Shown here: positions 17,034-24,952 of the stretch, piece by piece
Layout: every line of letters starts with the position of its first letter
Numbering within the stretch: the first letter of the stretch is position 1
Assembly: GCF_003955735.1 (NCBI RefSeq)
Contig: NZ_CP034464.1
Location: 806,001-870,000, forward strand
Reading direction: 5' to 3'
Length of the DNA stretch: 64,000 nucleotides
Source of the DNA: Undibacterium parvum
GTDB taxonomy: Bacteria; Pseudomonadota; Gammaproteobacteria; Burkholderiales; Burkholderiaceae_D
Notes under the pieces: model-generated
What the model saw: the letters and a program-made list of their open reading frames with translations, nothing else
Database searches by the model: none
What the model was told of the DNA's origin: nothing
Translations under genes and position numbers: made by a program

Positions 17034-18082
17034 TCAAAGCCCCAGATCGCCTTGAAGCCCTGACATTGATTAATGAAGCGGTTGCCGCTGGCGCGCGCCA
17101 AGACCTTGCTTGCGACATGCTGGGGTTGAGTGTGCGCACCCTACAGCGGTGGCGGCATTCACCACAAGATCGGCGGCCTGATACCATGCATCAGTGTCCT
17201 GCAAATAAGCTCAATCAAGCAGAACGTGAGGCATTGTTGGCAGCAGCTAACTGCGCCGAATACGCCAGCATGACGCCGCATCAGATTGTTCCCAAGTTGG
17301 CCGACAAAGGAATTTATCTGGCATCGGAATCGACATTTTACCGCGTCATGAAAGCAGCTAATCAAGGACAGCGAAGGGGGCGAAGTAAGAGCCCGCAGAA
17401 ACGGCCATTGACAACGCATCAAGCAGATGGACCTAACCAAGTGTGGTGCTGGGATATCACCTGGCTACCAAGCACGGTCAAGGGTAGATTCTTTTATTGG
17501 TACATGATGAAAGACATCTATAGCCGTAAGCTGGTGGTCAATGAAGTGCATGAAAACGAATCGTCAGAACATGCCAGTCACTTGTTGTGGCGCGGTTGTT
17601 TGCGTGAACAAATAGCCGGCAAACCACTGGTGCTGCATTCCGACAATGGCACGGCTATGAAAGGGGCGAACATGCTCTCCGCCATGTACGATCTTGGTGT
17701 GGTTCCGTCTTTTAGCCGACCACGTGTCAGCAACGATAACGCCTACGCCGAAGCATTATTTCGTACTGCGAAGTATTGCCCGCAGTGGCCAGAACGGCCA
17801 TTCGACACCTTGGAAGAAGCGCGTCTCTGGGTACATGAATTCGTCAAATGGTATAACGAAGAACATTGCCATAGCGGCTTGAAATACGTCACTCCAGATC
17901 AGCGCCATCGTGGGCAAGCAAGTGTGTTACTTCAGCAGCGTGCACAGGTCTATCAACTAGCCCGTAAAAAAAATCCTCGACGCTGGTCTGGAGAAACGAG
18001 AGATTGGACATTAGGCAGTACTGTCTACTTGAATCCTGAACGAGCTCAGATGCAAGAGAAAGATTATATGAAAGCAGCTTAA
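17030..18082 (+). CDS. IS3-family transposase OrfB (DDE integrase domain)
   Basis: 350 residues. Starts at an ATG overlapping the OrfA stop (ATGA), so translation is probably coupled and no frameshift is needed. An N-terminal helix-turn-helix (DLACDMLGLSVRTLQRW) is followed by an rve catalytic core with D in VWCWDITWLPS, D in LVLHSDNGTAM and E in NDNAYAEALFRTAKY, then WYNEEHCHSGLKYVTP. The frame is intact. Confidence 0.9.
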   Translation: MIKAPDRLEALTLINEAVAAGARQDLACDMLGLSVRTLQRWRHSPQDRRPDTMHQCPANKLNQAEREALLAAANCAEYASMTPHQIVPKLADKGIYLASESTFYRVMKAANQGQRRGRSKSPQKRPLTTHQADGPNQVWCWDITWLPSTVKGRFFYWYMMKDIYSRKLVVNEVHENESSEHASHLLWRGCLREQIAGKPLVLHSDNGTAMKGANMLSAMYDLGVVPSFSRPRVSNDNAYAEALFRTAKYCPQWPERPFDTLEEARLWVHEFVKWYNEEHCHSGLKYVTPDQRHRGQASVLLQQRAQVYQLARKKNPRRWSGETRDWTLGSTVYLNPERAQMQEKDYMKAA

Positions 18083-18235
18083 TTTTAAACATTAAAGCGA
18101 CAACTAGCTTGACACACACCGGAAGCAAGAAAAGTAAGTAGCTACCGGGCTACCCCCGGTCGGCAATCGCCCAACAACGACAAGAATACCGACACGACCA
18201 AGCCGCAGCAAACCAAAAACAGCATGCCGCCAGCA

Positions 18236-18292
18236 CGCATATCCCATGCGGCTCGCGGGCCTATGTGCTTGAAGAAGCGCATGGAATATGCG
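18236..18292. repeat. REP/BIME-like palindromic element, copy C (inverted orientation)
   Basis: Left arm CGCATATCCCATGCG (18236-18250), right arm CGCATGGAATATGCG (18278-18292). The loop is the reverse complement of the copy A loop, so this is the mirror partner of copy A in the right arm of the inverted duplication. Confidence 0.85.
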
Positions 18293-18391
18293 CAGTGGCC
18301 TTGCCTGTTTTGAGATCGCCTACGGCGTAATAGTTGAAGCCGATTACGCCTTACCGAGTTGAATTAGAATAAAATACGTCAACGAAAGACC

Positions 18392-18423
18392 TGACCCCGC
18401 GCACAACGTGACCCCGCGCACAA
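18392..18423. repeat. 15-bp direct repeat, two copies
   Basis: TGACCCCGCGCACAA at 18392-18406 and again at 18409-18423, 2-nt gap. It lies 40 bp before the first attC-like site. Function unknown. Confidence 0.7.
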
Positions 18424-18464
18424 GTGCTTACAATCCCCAGTGTGACCGACACACAGGCGGTTCA

Positions 18465-18548
18465 GTCCAACAAGGTTTATCCGCCGCAAGCAGGTCGCGG
18501 ATCTTATTTTTGCGTTCCGGTGCGGCGGATAAACGCTATTCGTTATGC
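18465..18548 (+). other. attC-like recombination site 1 (integron type)
   Basis: Outer core sites GTCCAAC (18465-18471, fits RYYYAAC) and GTTATGC (18542-18548, close to GTTRRRY). Inside, a perfect 13-bp stem GTTTATCCGCCGC/GCGGCGGATAAAC (18475-18487 and 18522-18534) encloses a 34-nt loop. The spacers between core site and stem are unequal (3 and 7 nt), which is atypical. The last six bases TTATGC would belong to the cassette that follows. Confidence 0.65.
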
Positions 18549-18572
18549 ATTTTTGAGACATTGGAGAAAATT

Positions 18573-18854
18573 ATGAAATTACTCAATAAGGAAGAATTCG
18601 AGAAGGCTGCCGGAACGCCACTTTTCCACAATCGAGACTTCTCTCTTTATGATGGCGCCCCATATGATTGCGTTTGCGGTGCAAAACATCACTTTAGCCA
18701 ATTCTCTGGACAACATTTCGCGTCAACAGGGGGTAGCGCTAAGTTCATGGTTCAGTGCCTAGATAACCAAAATGCGGCAACACTGATTAAAACGAAAAAT
18801 AAATTTCTGATTTTTTTTGATCGCTTTGTTTCCCTAGCTGGTTGTATGGAATAA
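18573..18854 (+). CDS. small cassette protein of unknown function
   Basis: 93 residues from ATG 18573, chosen because TTGGAGA lies upstream and because the frame before it runs back through the attC-like site. Not recognised. The chain contains DCVCGAKHHF near residue 33 (a CxCG with nearby His residues, possibly metal-binding) and a hydrophobic LIFFDRFVSLAGC near the end. No signal peptide or full transmembrane helix is evident. First of three cassette genes, starting 30 nt after the cassette boundary, the usual position for a cassette gene. Confidence 0.7.
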   Translation: MKLLNKEEFEKAAGTPLFHNRDFSLYDGAPYDCVCGAKHHFSQFSGQHFASTGGSAKFMVQCLDNQNAATLIKTKNKFLIFFDRFVSLAGCME

Positions 18855-18896
18855 AAAATAGAACATTCGAAAATTAACCTGTAAACGGAAAAAGCG

Positions 18897-19889
18897 GTGG
18901 CTAGATTGATAGGAAAATTAATTGGCATGATTGTTAATATAATCATGATTCCAATCGTTGTTGTGCTCGCCATTCCAATAGGAATATTAAAAGCTAGGCG
19001 GGCTCAAAAAAGTAGGCTTCTTTTTACTGGTGAAGAACAAGCTTTGTTAGCGAAGGCACAGAGGGTAATCAATATGGGGAATAATGGTCTGCTCTCTCCA
19101 GATAGAGATCTGCTTGAGGTGGCCAGATGTATTGAAGATGCAAGATGTGATTATCAAATAATCAAAAGTAGAGAAAGGTTTGATTCAACATTTACTGATT
19201 TTGTGCTTCCTCGAATAAATAACTGTCATGTTGTTGATTGGGACAATGTAATGAGTTTCTTTGAGCTATTAAACTATGCGCAGTTCGAAGGAACTGATGA
19301 CGTTATTGAAGAGAGTGGTGAGAAGTTAATACAAAGCAATACAGTAGAAGAAAACCTGGAAGTCAGCGGAGGAATGAGACTAGAAGAAGCAGAAGTCGAT
19401 ATTTTAGCCATCGTTCGTAACAACAAGGTGGTTTATCTCAATTCTGAAGCAGATCATTTATTTGTTAGAGATAAAGATGGTGATGAAAAACTTGATGGGA
19501 AAGTAGTTAATTTTGTTTTTTCAGGTCAATCTGAAGGTGAGCATATAGAGCTATTTGTTGCATTTGATGATTCAGATTCATACACAATGTTTACCCTCCA
19601 AGCGGGCATGATGGAAAGACTGAACTATGTTGCACAAGCCATATCTAAACACTTTGCCGAAGCTGGCTTGAAAAATGTTTTCTCTACCACAGAGAGGTAT
19701 TCCACTCAATACATTTACACGTTTAAAGCATATCGAAAAAATGGAAAGTATTTCATGGTTAATAATGCGCAAACTCAAGCATACCTGATCGATAATTTAA
19801 GTATTATGCGAGATGATGTTGATGAAATAAAAACTGTATTTTGGAGTGAAGGTAATGCTACAAACGATTTTGATGAGATTCCGTTCTGA
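18897..19889 (+). CDS. membrane-anchored cassette protein of unknown function
   Basis: 330 residues from GTG 18897 (GGAAAAAGC upstream); an ATG at codon 11 is an alternative. One hydrophobic helix at residues 5-30 (IIMIPIVVVLAIPIGIL) is followed by a basic KARRAQKSR, suggesting an N-terminal anchor with a cytoplasmic body. The remaining 300 residues are soluble and acidic with no motif I recognise. 42 bp after the 93-residue gene and 9 bp before the next, so probably co-transcribed. Codon use is AT-rich. Confidence 0.75.
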   Translation: MARLIGKLIGMIVNIIMIPIVVVLAIPIGILKARRAQKSRLLFTGEEQALLAKAQRVINMGNNGLLSPDRDLLEVARCIEDARCDYQIIKSRERFDSTFTDFVLPRINNCHVVDWDNVMSFFELLNYAQFEGTDDVIEESGEKLIQSNTVEENLEVSGGMRLEEAEVDILAIVRNNKVVYLNSEADHLFVRDKDGDEKLDGKVVNFVFSGQSEGEHIELFVAFDDSDSYTMFTLQAGMMERLNYVAQAISKHFAEAGLKNVFSTTERYSTQYIYTFKAYRKNGKYFMVNNAQTQAYLIDNLSIMRDDVDEIKTVFWSEGNATNDFDEIPF

Positions 19890-19898
19890 GTCTGTGCT

Positions 19899-20417
19899 AT
19901 GAATAGAAATGAAATTAAGAATGCGCATGAAGACTCAGTAATTGATAGCTTTAAGAGGTACAGCGCTTCTTTTGGTAATGTTATTGATGTCATCAGTAAG
20001 CCAGAACCACCTGATGCAATTATCACCATAAATGGTAATCCAAGCTGGATTGAAATAACAGATGCTTTCTTTAGCCCTGAGCTTGCAGAGAGCATTACAA
20101 CGCATGTTTCTGATGATAAACCACATAAGTCTGTTCCCAAAGAAAAGCGATTCTGTATCGACCCTGATGAGCGATTTAGCTCAATATTAGAAAGCGTTAT
20201 TGTTAAAAAATACGACAAAGATTCGATAGGGAATGTATACAAACAGTCTGGAAGCGGTATTTTATTGGTTGGTATTATGAATCCATTTTCTAGCGCTAAA
20301 GATTTGGCTACCTCTGAAAAGAAGAAAATTGAAGAGGCTATTAAAGCTAAAGATCCTAGGTTTGGTGAAGTTTATCTATATGATGTGCATGATCATATAT
20401 TTCATAGGGTGCTTTAA
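19899..20417 (+). CDS. cassette protein, possibly PD-(D/E)XK nuclease-like
   Basis: 172 residues from ATG 19899. It is not a family I recognise with certainty. The central pattern is PPDAIITINGNPSWIEITDA (about residues 38-57): a D at the end of one strand and ExT on the next, which resembles the PD-(D/E)XK nuclease layout but with Thr in place of the usual Lys. Later strands GSGILLVGIMNP and EVYLYDVHDHIF fit the fold. There is no signal peptide. Ends 5 nt before the attC-like site. Nuclease activity is inference. Confidence 0.75.
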   Translation: MNRNEIKNAHEDSVIDSFKRYSASFGNVIDVISKPEPPDAIITINGNPSWIEITDAFFSPELAESITTHVSDDKPHKSVPKEKRFCIDPDERFSSILESVIVKKYDKDSIGNVYKQSGSGILLVGIMNPFSSAKDLATSEKKKIEEAIKAKDPRFGEVYLYDVHDHIFHRVL

Positions 20418-20421
20418 AAAA

Positions 20422-20499
20422 GCATAACAGGTCATTCGAGTTCGCTTCACTTCGTTCCGCCGGACGCGCTGACGCGCGCCGCTCAATTCTTCGTTAAAC
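20422..20499 (+). other. attC-like recombination site 2 (integron type)
   Basis: 78 nt from GCATAAC (20422-20428) to GTTAAAC (20493-20499, fits GTTRRRY). Inner segments TCATTCGAG and CTCAATTCTTCG pair imperfectly with near-equal spacing to the core sites (12 versus 11 nt), giving the usual extra unpaired base. The centre is GC-rich and self-complementary (GACGCGC/GCGCG). It follows the third cassette gene directly. Confidence 0.65.
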
Positions 20500-20867
20500 C
20501 TCAATACGGCAAGACGTAATGACCTCCATCCATCGCGCCGTATGCAGCCCCAAAAAAAGCAGCAACATCTAAATCTCGCGGCGAATTAATTTTCTGAAAC
20601 CCAGGCACGGCTACCGCGCATATTCCATGCGCTTCTTCAAGCACATTGCCTTGAAACCCGCATGGAATATGCGCGTTGGCGGGGGTGCTTGGCAGAATTC
20701 GTAGGCTGCCGCATCCTGCGTTTGCTGATGCAGCTGACGATTTATCCCATCGTCAGCTGCCCCCCCATTCCCCAAGGGCGATCGCGCCTACGCGGGCGGC
20801 CTTGGCAAACCAGGCCACCCGCCCTCTTGCAAGTTCAAACCAAGGTCTAAGCAAGGTCCAAGCAAGT
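20500..20867. other. intergenic region after the cassette
   Basis: About 370 bp without a convincing gene. Contains REP copy D (20617-20673) followed by a GC-rich stretch. No further attC-like site is visible here. Confidence 0.6.
20617..20673. repeat. REP/BIME-like palindromic element, copy D
   Basis: Left arm CGCATATTCCATGCG (20617-20631), right arm CGCATGGAATATGCG (20659-20673), perfect; loop begins CTTCTTCAAGCACAT. Lies downstream of the aldo/keto reductase gene. Confidence 0.9.
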
Positions 20868-21977
<1,110 letters not shown>

Positions 21978-22023
21978 CCTTGGTCGATAACATCACTCAA
22001 AAGATGAAGTGGGCTTAGCGGCC

Positions 22024-22416
22024 CTAGCCCGGCGGAGATTTAAAACTCGCCTCCATGGCTGCGTACATGGCAATTTTTTTATACATCACCTGCAAATTGC
22101 CCTGCAGTTCTGCCAGCCTCACTTCCAATGACAAGGTATGCTGCTCCAGCATCGCCTTGCGCTCAGACACACTTTCCTGATGATTGCCTAGCCTGCGCAG
22201 TGCGGCGTAGCGCAGCATTTGCTTGACCGGCAAACCGGTAGAGCGCATTTTCAGCAAAAACTCTATCCACAGAATATCTTCCTCGCGGTAGCGTCGGTGG
22301 CTATTGTCCTGACGTGGCACCGCATCGATCAAACCTATCCGCTCGTAATAGCGTAGCGTGTGGACAGGCAGGCCGGTAGCAGCTGCCGCTTGTTGTATCG
22401 TCAGAGAAGTGGTCAT
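22024..22416 (-). CDS. MerR-family transcriptional regulator
   Basis: 130 residues from ATG 22416 (MTTSLTIQQA). A longer frame to 22479 would run through the gene's own promoter. The N-terminal winged helix is LTIQQAAAATGLPVHTLRYYERIGL, with RRYREEDILWIEFLLKMR following. The C-terminal coiled coil ends KKIAMYAAMEAS. It has no Cys cluster for metals, so it is probably of the aldehyde/redox or general-stress type. It should act on the promoter at 22424-22454, and thereby control itself and the aldo/keto reductase. Confidence 0.9.
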   Translation of the reverse strand: MTTSLTIQQAAAATGLPVHTLRYYERIGLIDAVPRQDNSHRRYREEDILWIEFLLKMRSTGLPVKQMLRYAALRRLGNHQESVSERKAMLEQHTLSLEVRLAELQGNLQVMYKKIAMYAAMEASFKSPPG

Positions 22417-22423
22417 GGCAAGC

Positions 22424-22454
22424 AGTGTATTTGTTAGAGTGCGCTCTAAGTCAA
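22424..22454 (-). promoter_or_regulatory. MerR-type promoter with 19-bp spacer and dyad operator
   Basis: On the minus strand: -35 TTGACT (22449-22454), 19-nt spacer, -10 TACACT (22424-22429). The spacer holds the dyad TTAGAGCGCACTCTAA (22434-22449). A 19-bp spacer with a central dyad is the hallmark of MerR-activated promoters. The -10 ends 7 nt before the merR ATG, so the transcript would be leaderless or nearly so. Confidence 0.85.
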
Positions 22455-22549
22455 GCGCAAAGTGGCAGTTTAATTTCACGAGTTTAATCTCGCGAGTTTA
22501 ATTGAAAAGTATTAAAAACCATTACGCGATGCCGGGGCTGACAAAAAAC

Positions 22550-24736
22550 TTAAGTGTCGAGCTGATCCAACCAATTTTGCAAACCCTGCCCGTGCAGCGG
22601 GCGGCTGGCGAAATAGCCTTGCATGGCATCGCAGCCCAGTGCGAGCAAAGTGTCGCGCTCGGCCTGGGTTTCTATGCCCTCGGCGATCACGCTTAAATCC
22701 AGACCATGGCCCAACTCTATGATGGTTTTTACCAACCTCTGGGTGGCTGGATGTTGATCGATATCGATCACAAAACTGCGGTCTATCTTAAGCTCGCTGA
22801 CTGGCAGTCTTTGCAGGTAAGACAGCGATGAATAGCCGGTACCAAAATCGTCTATCGATAGGGCAATCCCGGTGTCGTGCAAGCGATGCAGCAAGGCGAT
22901 GGCGGCACTCGGGTCTTCCATGATGCCGCTCTCGGTGATTTCGAGTTTTAATAAGGCGGGCTTGACCCCATACTGCTGCATCAGTGCACTGACGCGTTCG
23001 GCAAAATTGGGGTCGCGTAAATCATGGGTGCTGACGTTCACCGCAATGCTCAAATCGGGGTATTGGGTTTGCCATGCGGCTAAAGTACTTAAGGCAGTCT
23101 CCAGCATCCATTGCGTGATCATGCCTATGTAGCCGGTGCTCTCGGCAAACGGCACAAACTCGGCTGGAGAAATAAAGCCGCGCTGCGGATGCTGCCAGCG
23201 TACCAACGCCTCGAAGCCATACGCCACACCAGTGGCCAGAGCGAATTTTGGTTGCAGCCACATCTGCAATTCGGATGCCTTAACGGCCGAACGCAAATCC
23301 GACAAAAGACTTAAATGACTCAAACGCGAAGCTTCTTGCGCATCGCTATACCAGGCCACGCTATTGCCGCTACGTTTGGCCGCGTACAAGGCAATTTCGG
23401 CATTGCGTAATAAGGTCACCACTGGCAAGGCCACTTCGCCGGAAGCGGCAATCCCAAACACCAGGCTGACATCGACCGTATGTGGGCCGCAACGGATAGG
23501 CTCGACCAGGGCTGCCTGTACTGCATCTTTAAAACTCTCTAGCTGTTGGCGTTCCGGCGCGCTACATAAAATCGCAAAACAATTTCCGGATAAGCGATAC
23601 AAACTGGCGTGGGCGCTGCTCAGCCCCGTATCTTGATTTAAAACCTCGGCGATGCGTAAGCCGGTCTGCTTGATCACGGTGTCGCCGGTATCAAAACCCA
23701 GGGTTTCGTTGACGATCTTGATGCGCGCCAGATCCATCAGTATCAAGGCTTTATATGGCATAGGCCCTTGCTCGCACTGGTTCACTAACTGGGTGCGATT
23801 GGGCAGATCGGTTAAAGCATCGTAATACGCCAGATGCGCGATCTCGTGCTCTCTGGCGGCAATCGCGATTGCCATGGTGTTTAAGGCGTGGCCGACACGT
23901 GCCACTTCTTCGGTTTTAGTGGGCGGTACGCGGGCGGCATAATCGCCACCGGCAATGAGTAAGGCACTGCTTTCCATGCGTGCCAAAGGCCGCACCACAC
24001 TGCGGGTAGTCAGCCAGGCCAGCACCGCGGCGACCAAGACCGCCAACAGCGCCAACAGACTGATGATGCGGCCGGTACGCTCGAGATCTTGCTGCGCTTG
24101 CAGCTGATGGGCTTGTATGCTGAGGCGCTCACGGGCCAGCAAAGAATTTGACTCCGACAGTAAAGCCGACAAGGCCGGCTGCACGTCTTTGACAAACGTA
24201 CGTTTAGCCGCTTCCGGGCCCTCATCTTCCAATTGATCTACCGTCGTAAAAAAACCGCGTTGATATTGCGCGCGGCATTGCACCAAAGCTTGCAGGGTTT
24301 GCTTTTGCTGATCATCCTCAAAAGACTTGGCGAGCGCCGTAATCAAAGTATCGATCTGGCGATTTTTTTCATCCACCGCGGCGTACTCAGATTCGCGCTG
24401 GGTACGCGCCGCAGTCAATAACAGCAATAAAGCATTGCTAGCACCTTCGGTAGAGAGGCTTAGCGCCTGCACATTGAGCAGGCGCTGCATGTCGTTACGG
24501 GCGAATTTATCGCTCAGATCAGCCATTTTGCGTATCTGCGCCACGCTGATGCTGGCCACCACCACAAATATCCCCAGCAGCAAGGCATAGCTCAGCGCCA
24601 GCCGCACACCGATGCGGCGCAAACGAAAAAAAATACTCAGTCTATCGATGATGGTGGTCATAGCGGCATACTTGGTGAGGACACTGGAGTGGGCATAAAA
24701 AGCAGCTCCATTAGTTCTATTGAGCAAGAAACCCAT
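22550..24736 (-). CDS. membrane c-di-GMP phosphodiesterase, HAMP-degenerate GGDEF-EAL
   Basis: 728 residues, or 703 from ATG 24661 (MTTIIDRLSIF), which gives a cleaner membrane start. Two transmembrane helices (about residues 45-68 and 224-245) flank a helical periplasmic domain, followed by HAMP (TTRSVVRPLARMESS), a GGDEF domain and an EAL domain. The GGDEF signature is replaced by SGNCF, so cyclase activity is unlikely. The EAL domain keeps EALVRW, NVSTHDL, EITES, DDFGTGYSSLSYL and EGIET, so it should hydrolyse c-di-GMP. Stands alone downstream of the symporter operon. Confidence 0.9.
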   Translation of the reverse strand: MGFLLNRTNGAAFYAHSSVLTKYAAMTTIIDRLSIFFRLRRIGVRLALSYALLLGIFVVVASISVAQIRKMADLSDKFARNDMQRLLNVQALSLSTEGASNALLLLLTAARTQRESEYAAVDEKNRQIDTLITALAKSFEDDQQKQTLQALVQCRAQYQRGFFTTVDQLEDEGPEAAKRTFVKDVQPALSALLSESNSLLARERLSIQAHQLQAQQDLERTGRIISLLALLAVLVAAVLAWLTTRSVVRPLARMESSALLIAGGDYAARVPPTKTEEVARVGHALNTMAIAIAAREHEIAHLAYYDALTDLPNRTQLVNQCEQGPMPYKALILMDLARIKIVNETLGFDTGDTVIKQTGLRIAEVLNQDTGLSSAHASLYRLSGNCFAILCSAPERQQLESFKDAVQAALVEPIRCGPHTVDVSLVFGIAASGEVALPVVTLLRNAEIALYAAKRSGNSVAWYSDAQEASRLSHLSLLSDLRSAVKASELQMWLQPKFALATGVAYGFEALVRWQHPQRGFISPAEFVPFAESTGYIGMITQWMLETALSTLAAWQTQYPDLSIAVNVSTHDLRDPNFAERVSALMQQYGVKPALLKLEITESGIMEDPSAAIALLHRLHDTGIALSIDDFGTGYSSLSYLQRLPVSELKIDRSFVIDIDQHPATQRLVKTIIELGHGLDLSVIAEGIETQAERDTLLALGCDAMQGYFASRPLHGQGLQNWLDQLDT

Positions 24737-24873
24737 GGTCGCGAAAAACCATGGCGGACCATTAAAAACACTTGCCCACTATACGCCAGCCCGTAGCGAC
24801 AGTGGGTGAAAACTGTAGAAAATAGTAAGATTTAAGCCCGGACGTGGTTTTCAAACTAGGCGCTAGCCCAGCC

Positions 24874-24930
24874 CGCATATTCCATGCGGGTCTTGGGCCT
24901 GCCTGGGCTGTAAGCCGCATGGGATATGCG
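24874..24930. repeat. REP/BIME-like palindromic element, copy E
   Basis: Left arm CGCATATTCCATGCG (24874-24888), right arm CGCATGGGATATGCG (24916-24930), one mismatch. The loop differs (GGTCTTGGGCCTGC). It lies 23 bp downstream of the symporter stop codon. Confidence 0.85.
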
Positions 24931-24952
24931 CCGTGGCGGGGTGTTCAGCGCA

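Larger units (their letters stand above)
16476..18121 (+). mobile_element. IS3-family element with ATGA-coupled orfA/orfB
   Basis: About 1.65 kb. Flanked by GAAGC (16471-16475 and 18122-18126), and the left arm of the surrounding duplication shows the same site uninterrupted (GGCGAAGCAAGAAAAG). The ends are imperfect inverted repeats (left TGTCAGGATAGATGTCGCC, right complement TGTCAAGCTAGTTGTCGCT, offset by one base), so the exact outer limits may shift by 1-3 bp. Its genes are unlike those of the first IS. Confidence 0.82.
16312..18200. repeat. right arm of the inverted duplication, interrupted by a second IS
   Basis: Reverse complement of the left arm (14150-15833 without its IS). 16312-16475 matches the GCGCCACATGC...CTTCGCCAAGAA part, and 18122-18200 matches the TTTTCTTGCTTC...GTCGTTGTTG part. 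The junction between them is the second IS3-family element at 16476-18121. Confidence 0.75.
18543..20493 (+). mobile_element. putative integron gene cassette with three genes
   Basis: About 1.95 kb between the expected crossover points (G/TTATGC at 18542/18543 and G/TTAAAC at 20493/20494). The cassette start GTTATGC is the exact reverse complement of the first core site of its terminal attC, GCATAAC (20422-20428), as required in a circular excised cassette. The content is three same-strand genes packed with small gaps and ending 5 nt before the attC, all AT-rich compared with neighbours. No integrase gene is in the window, so this would be an integrase-less cassette cluster or a relic. Confidence 0.65.
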
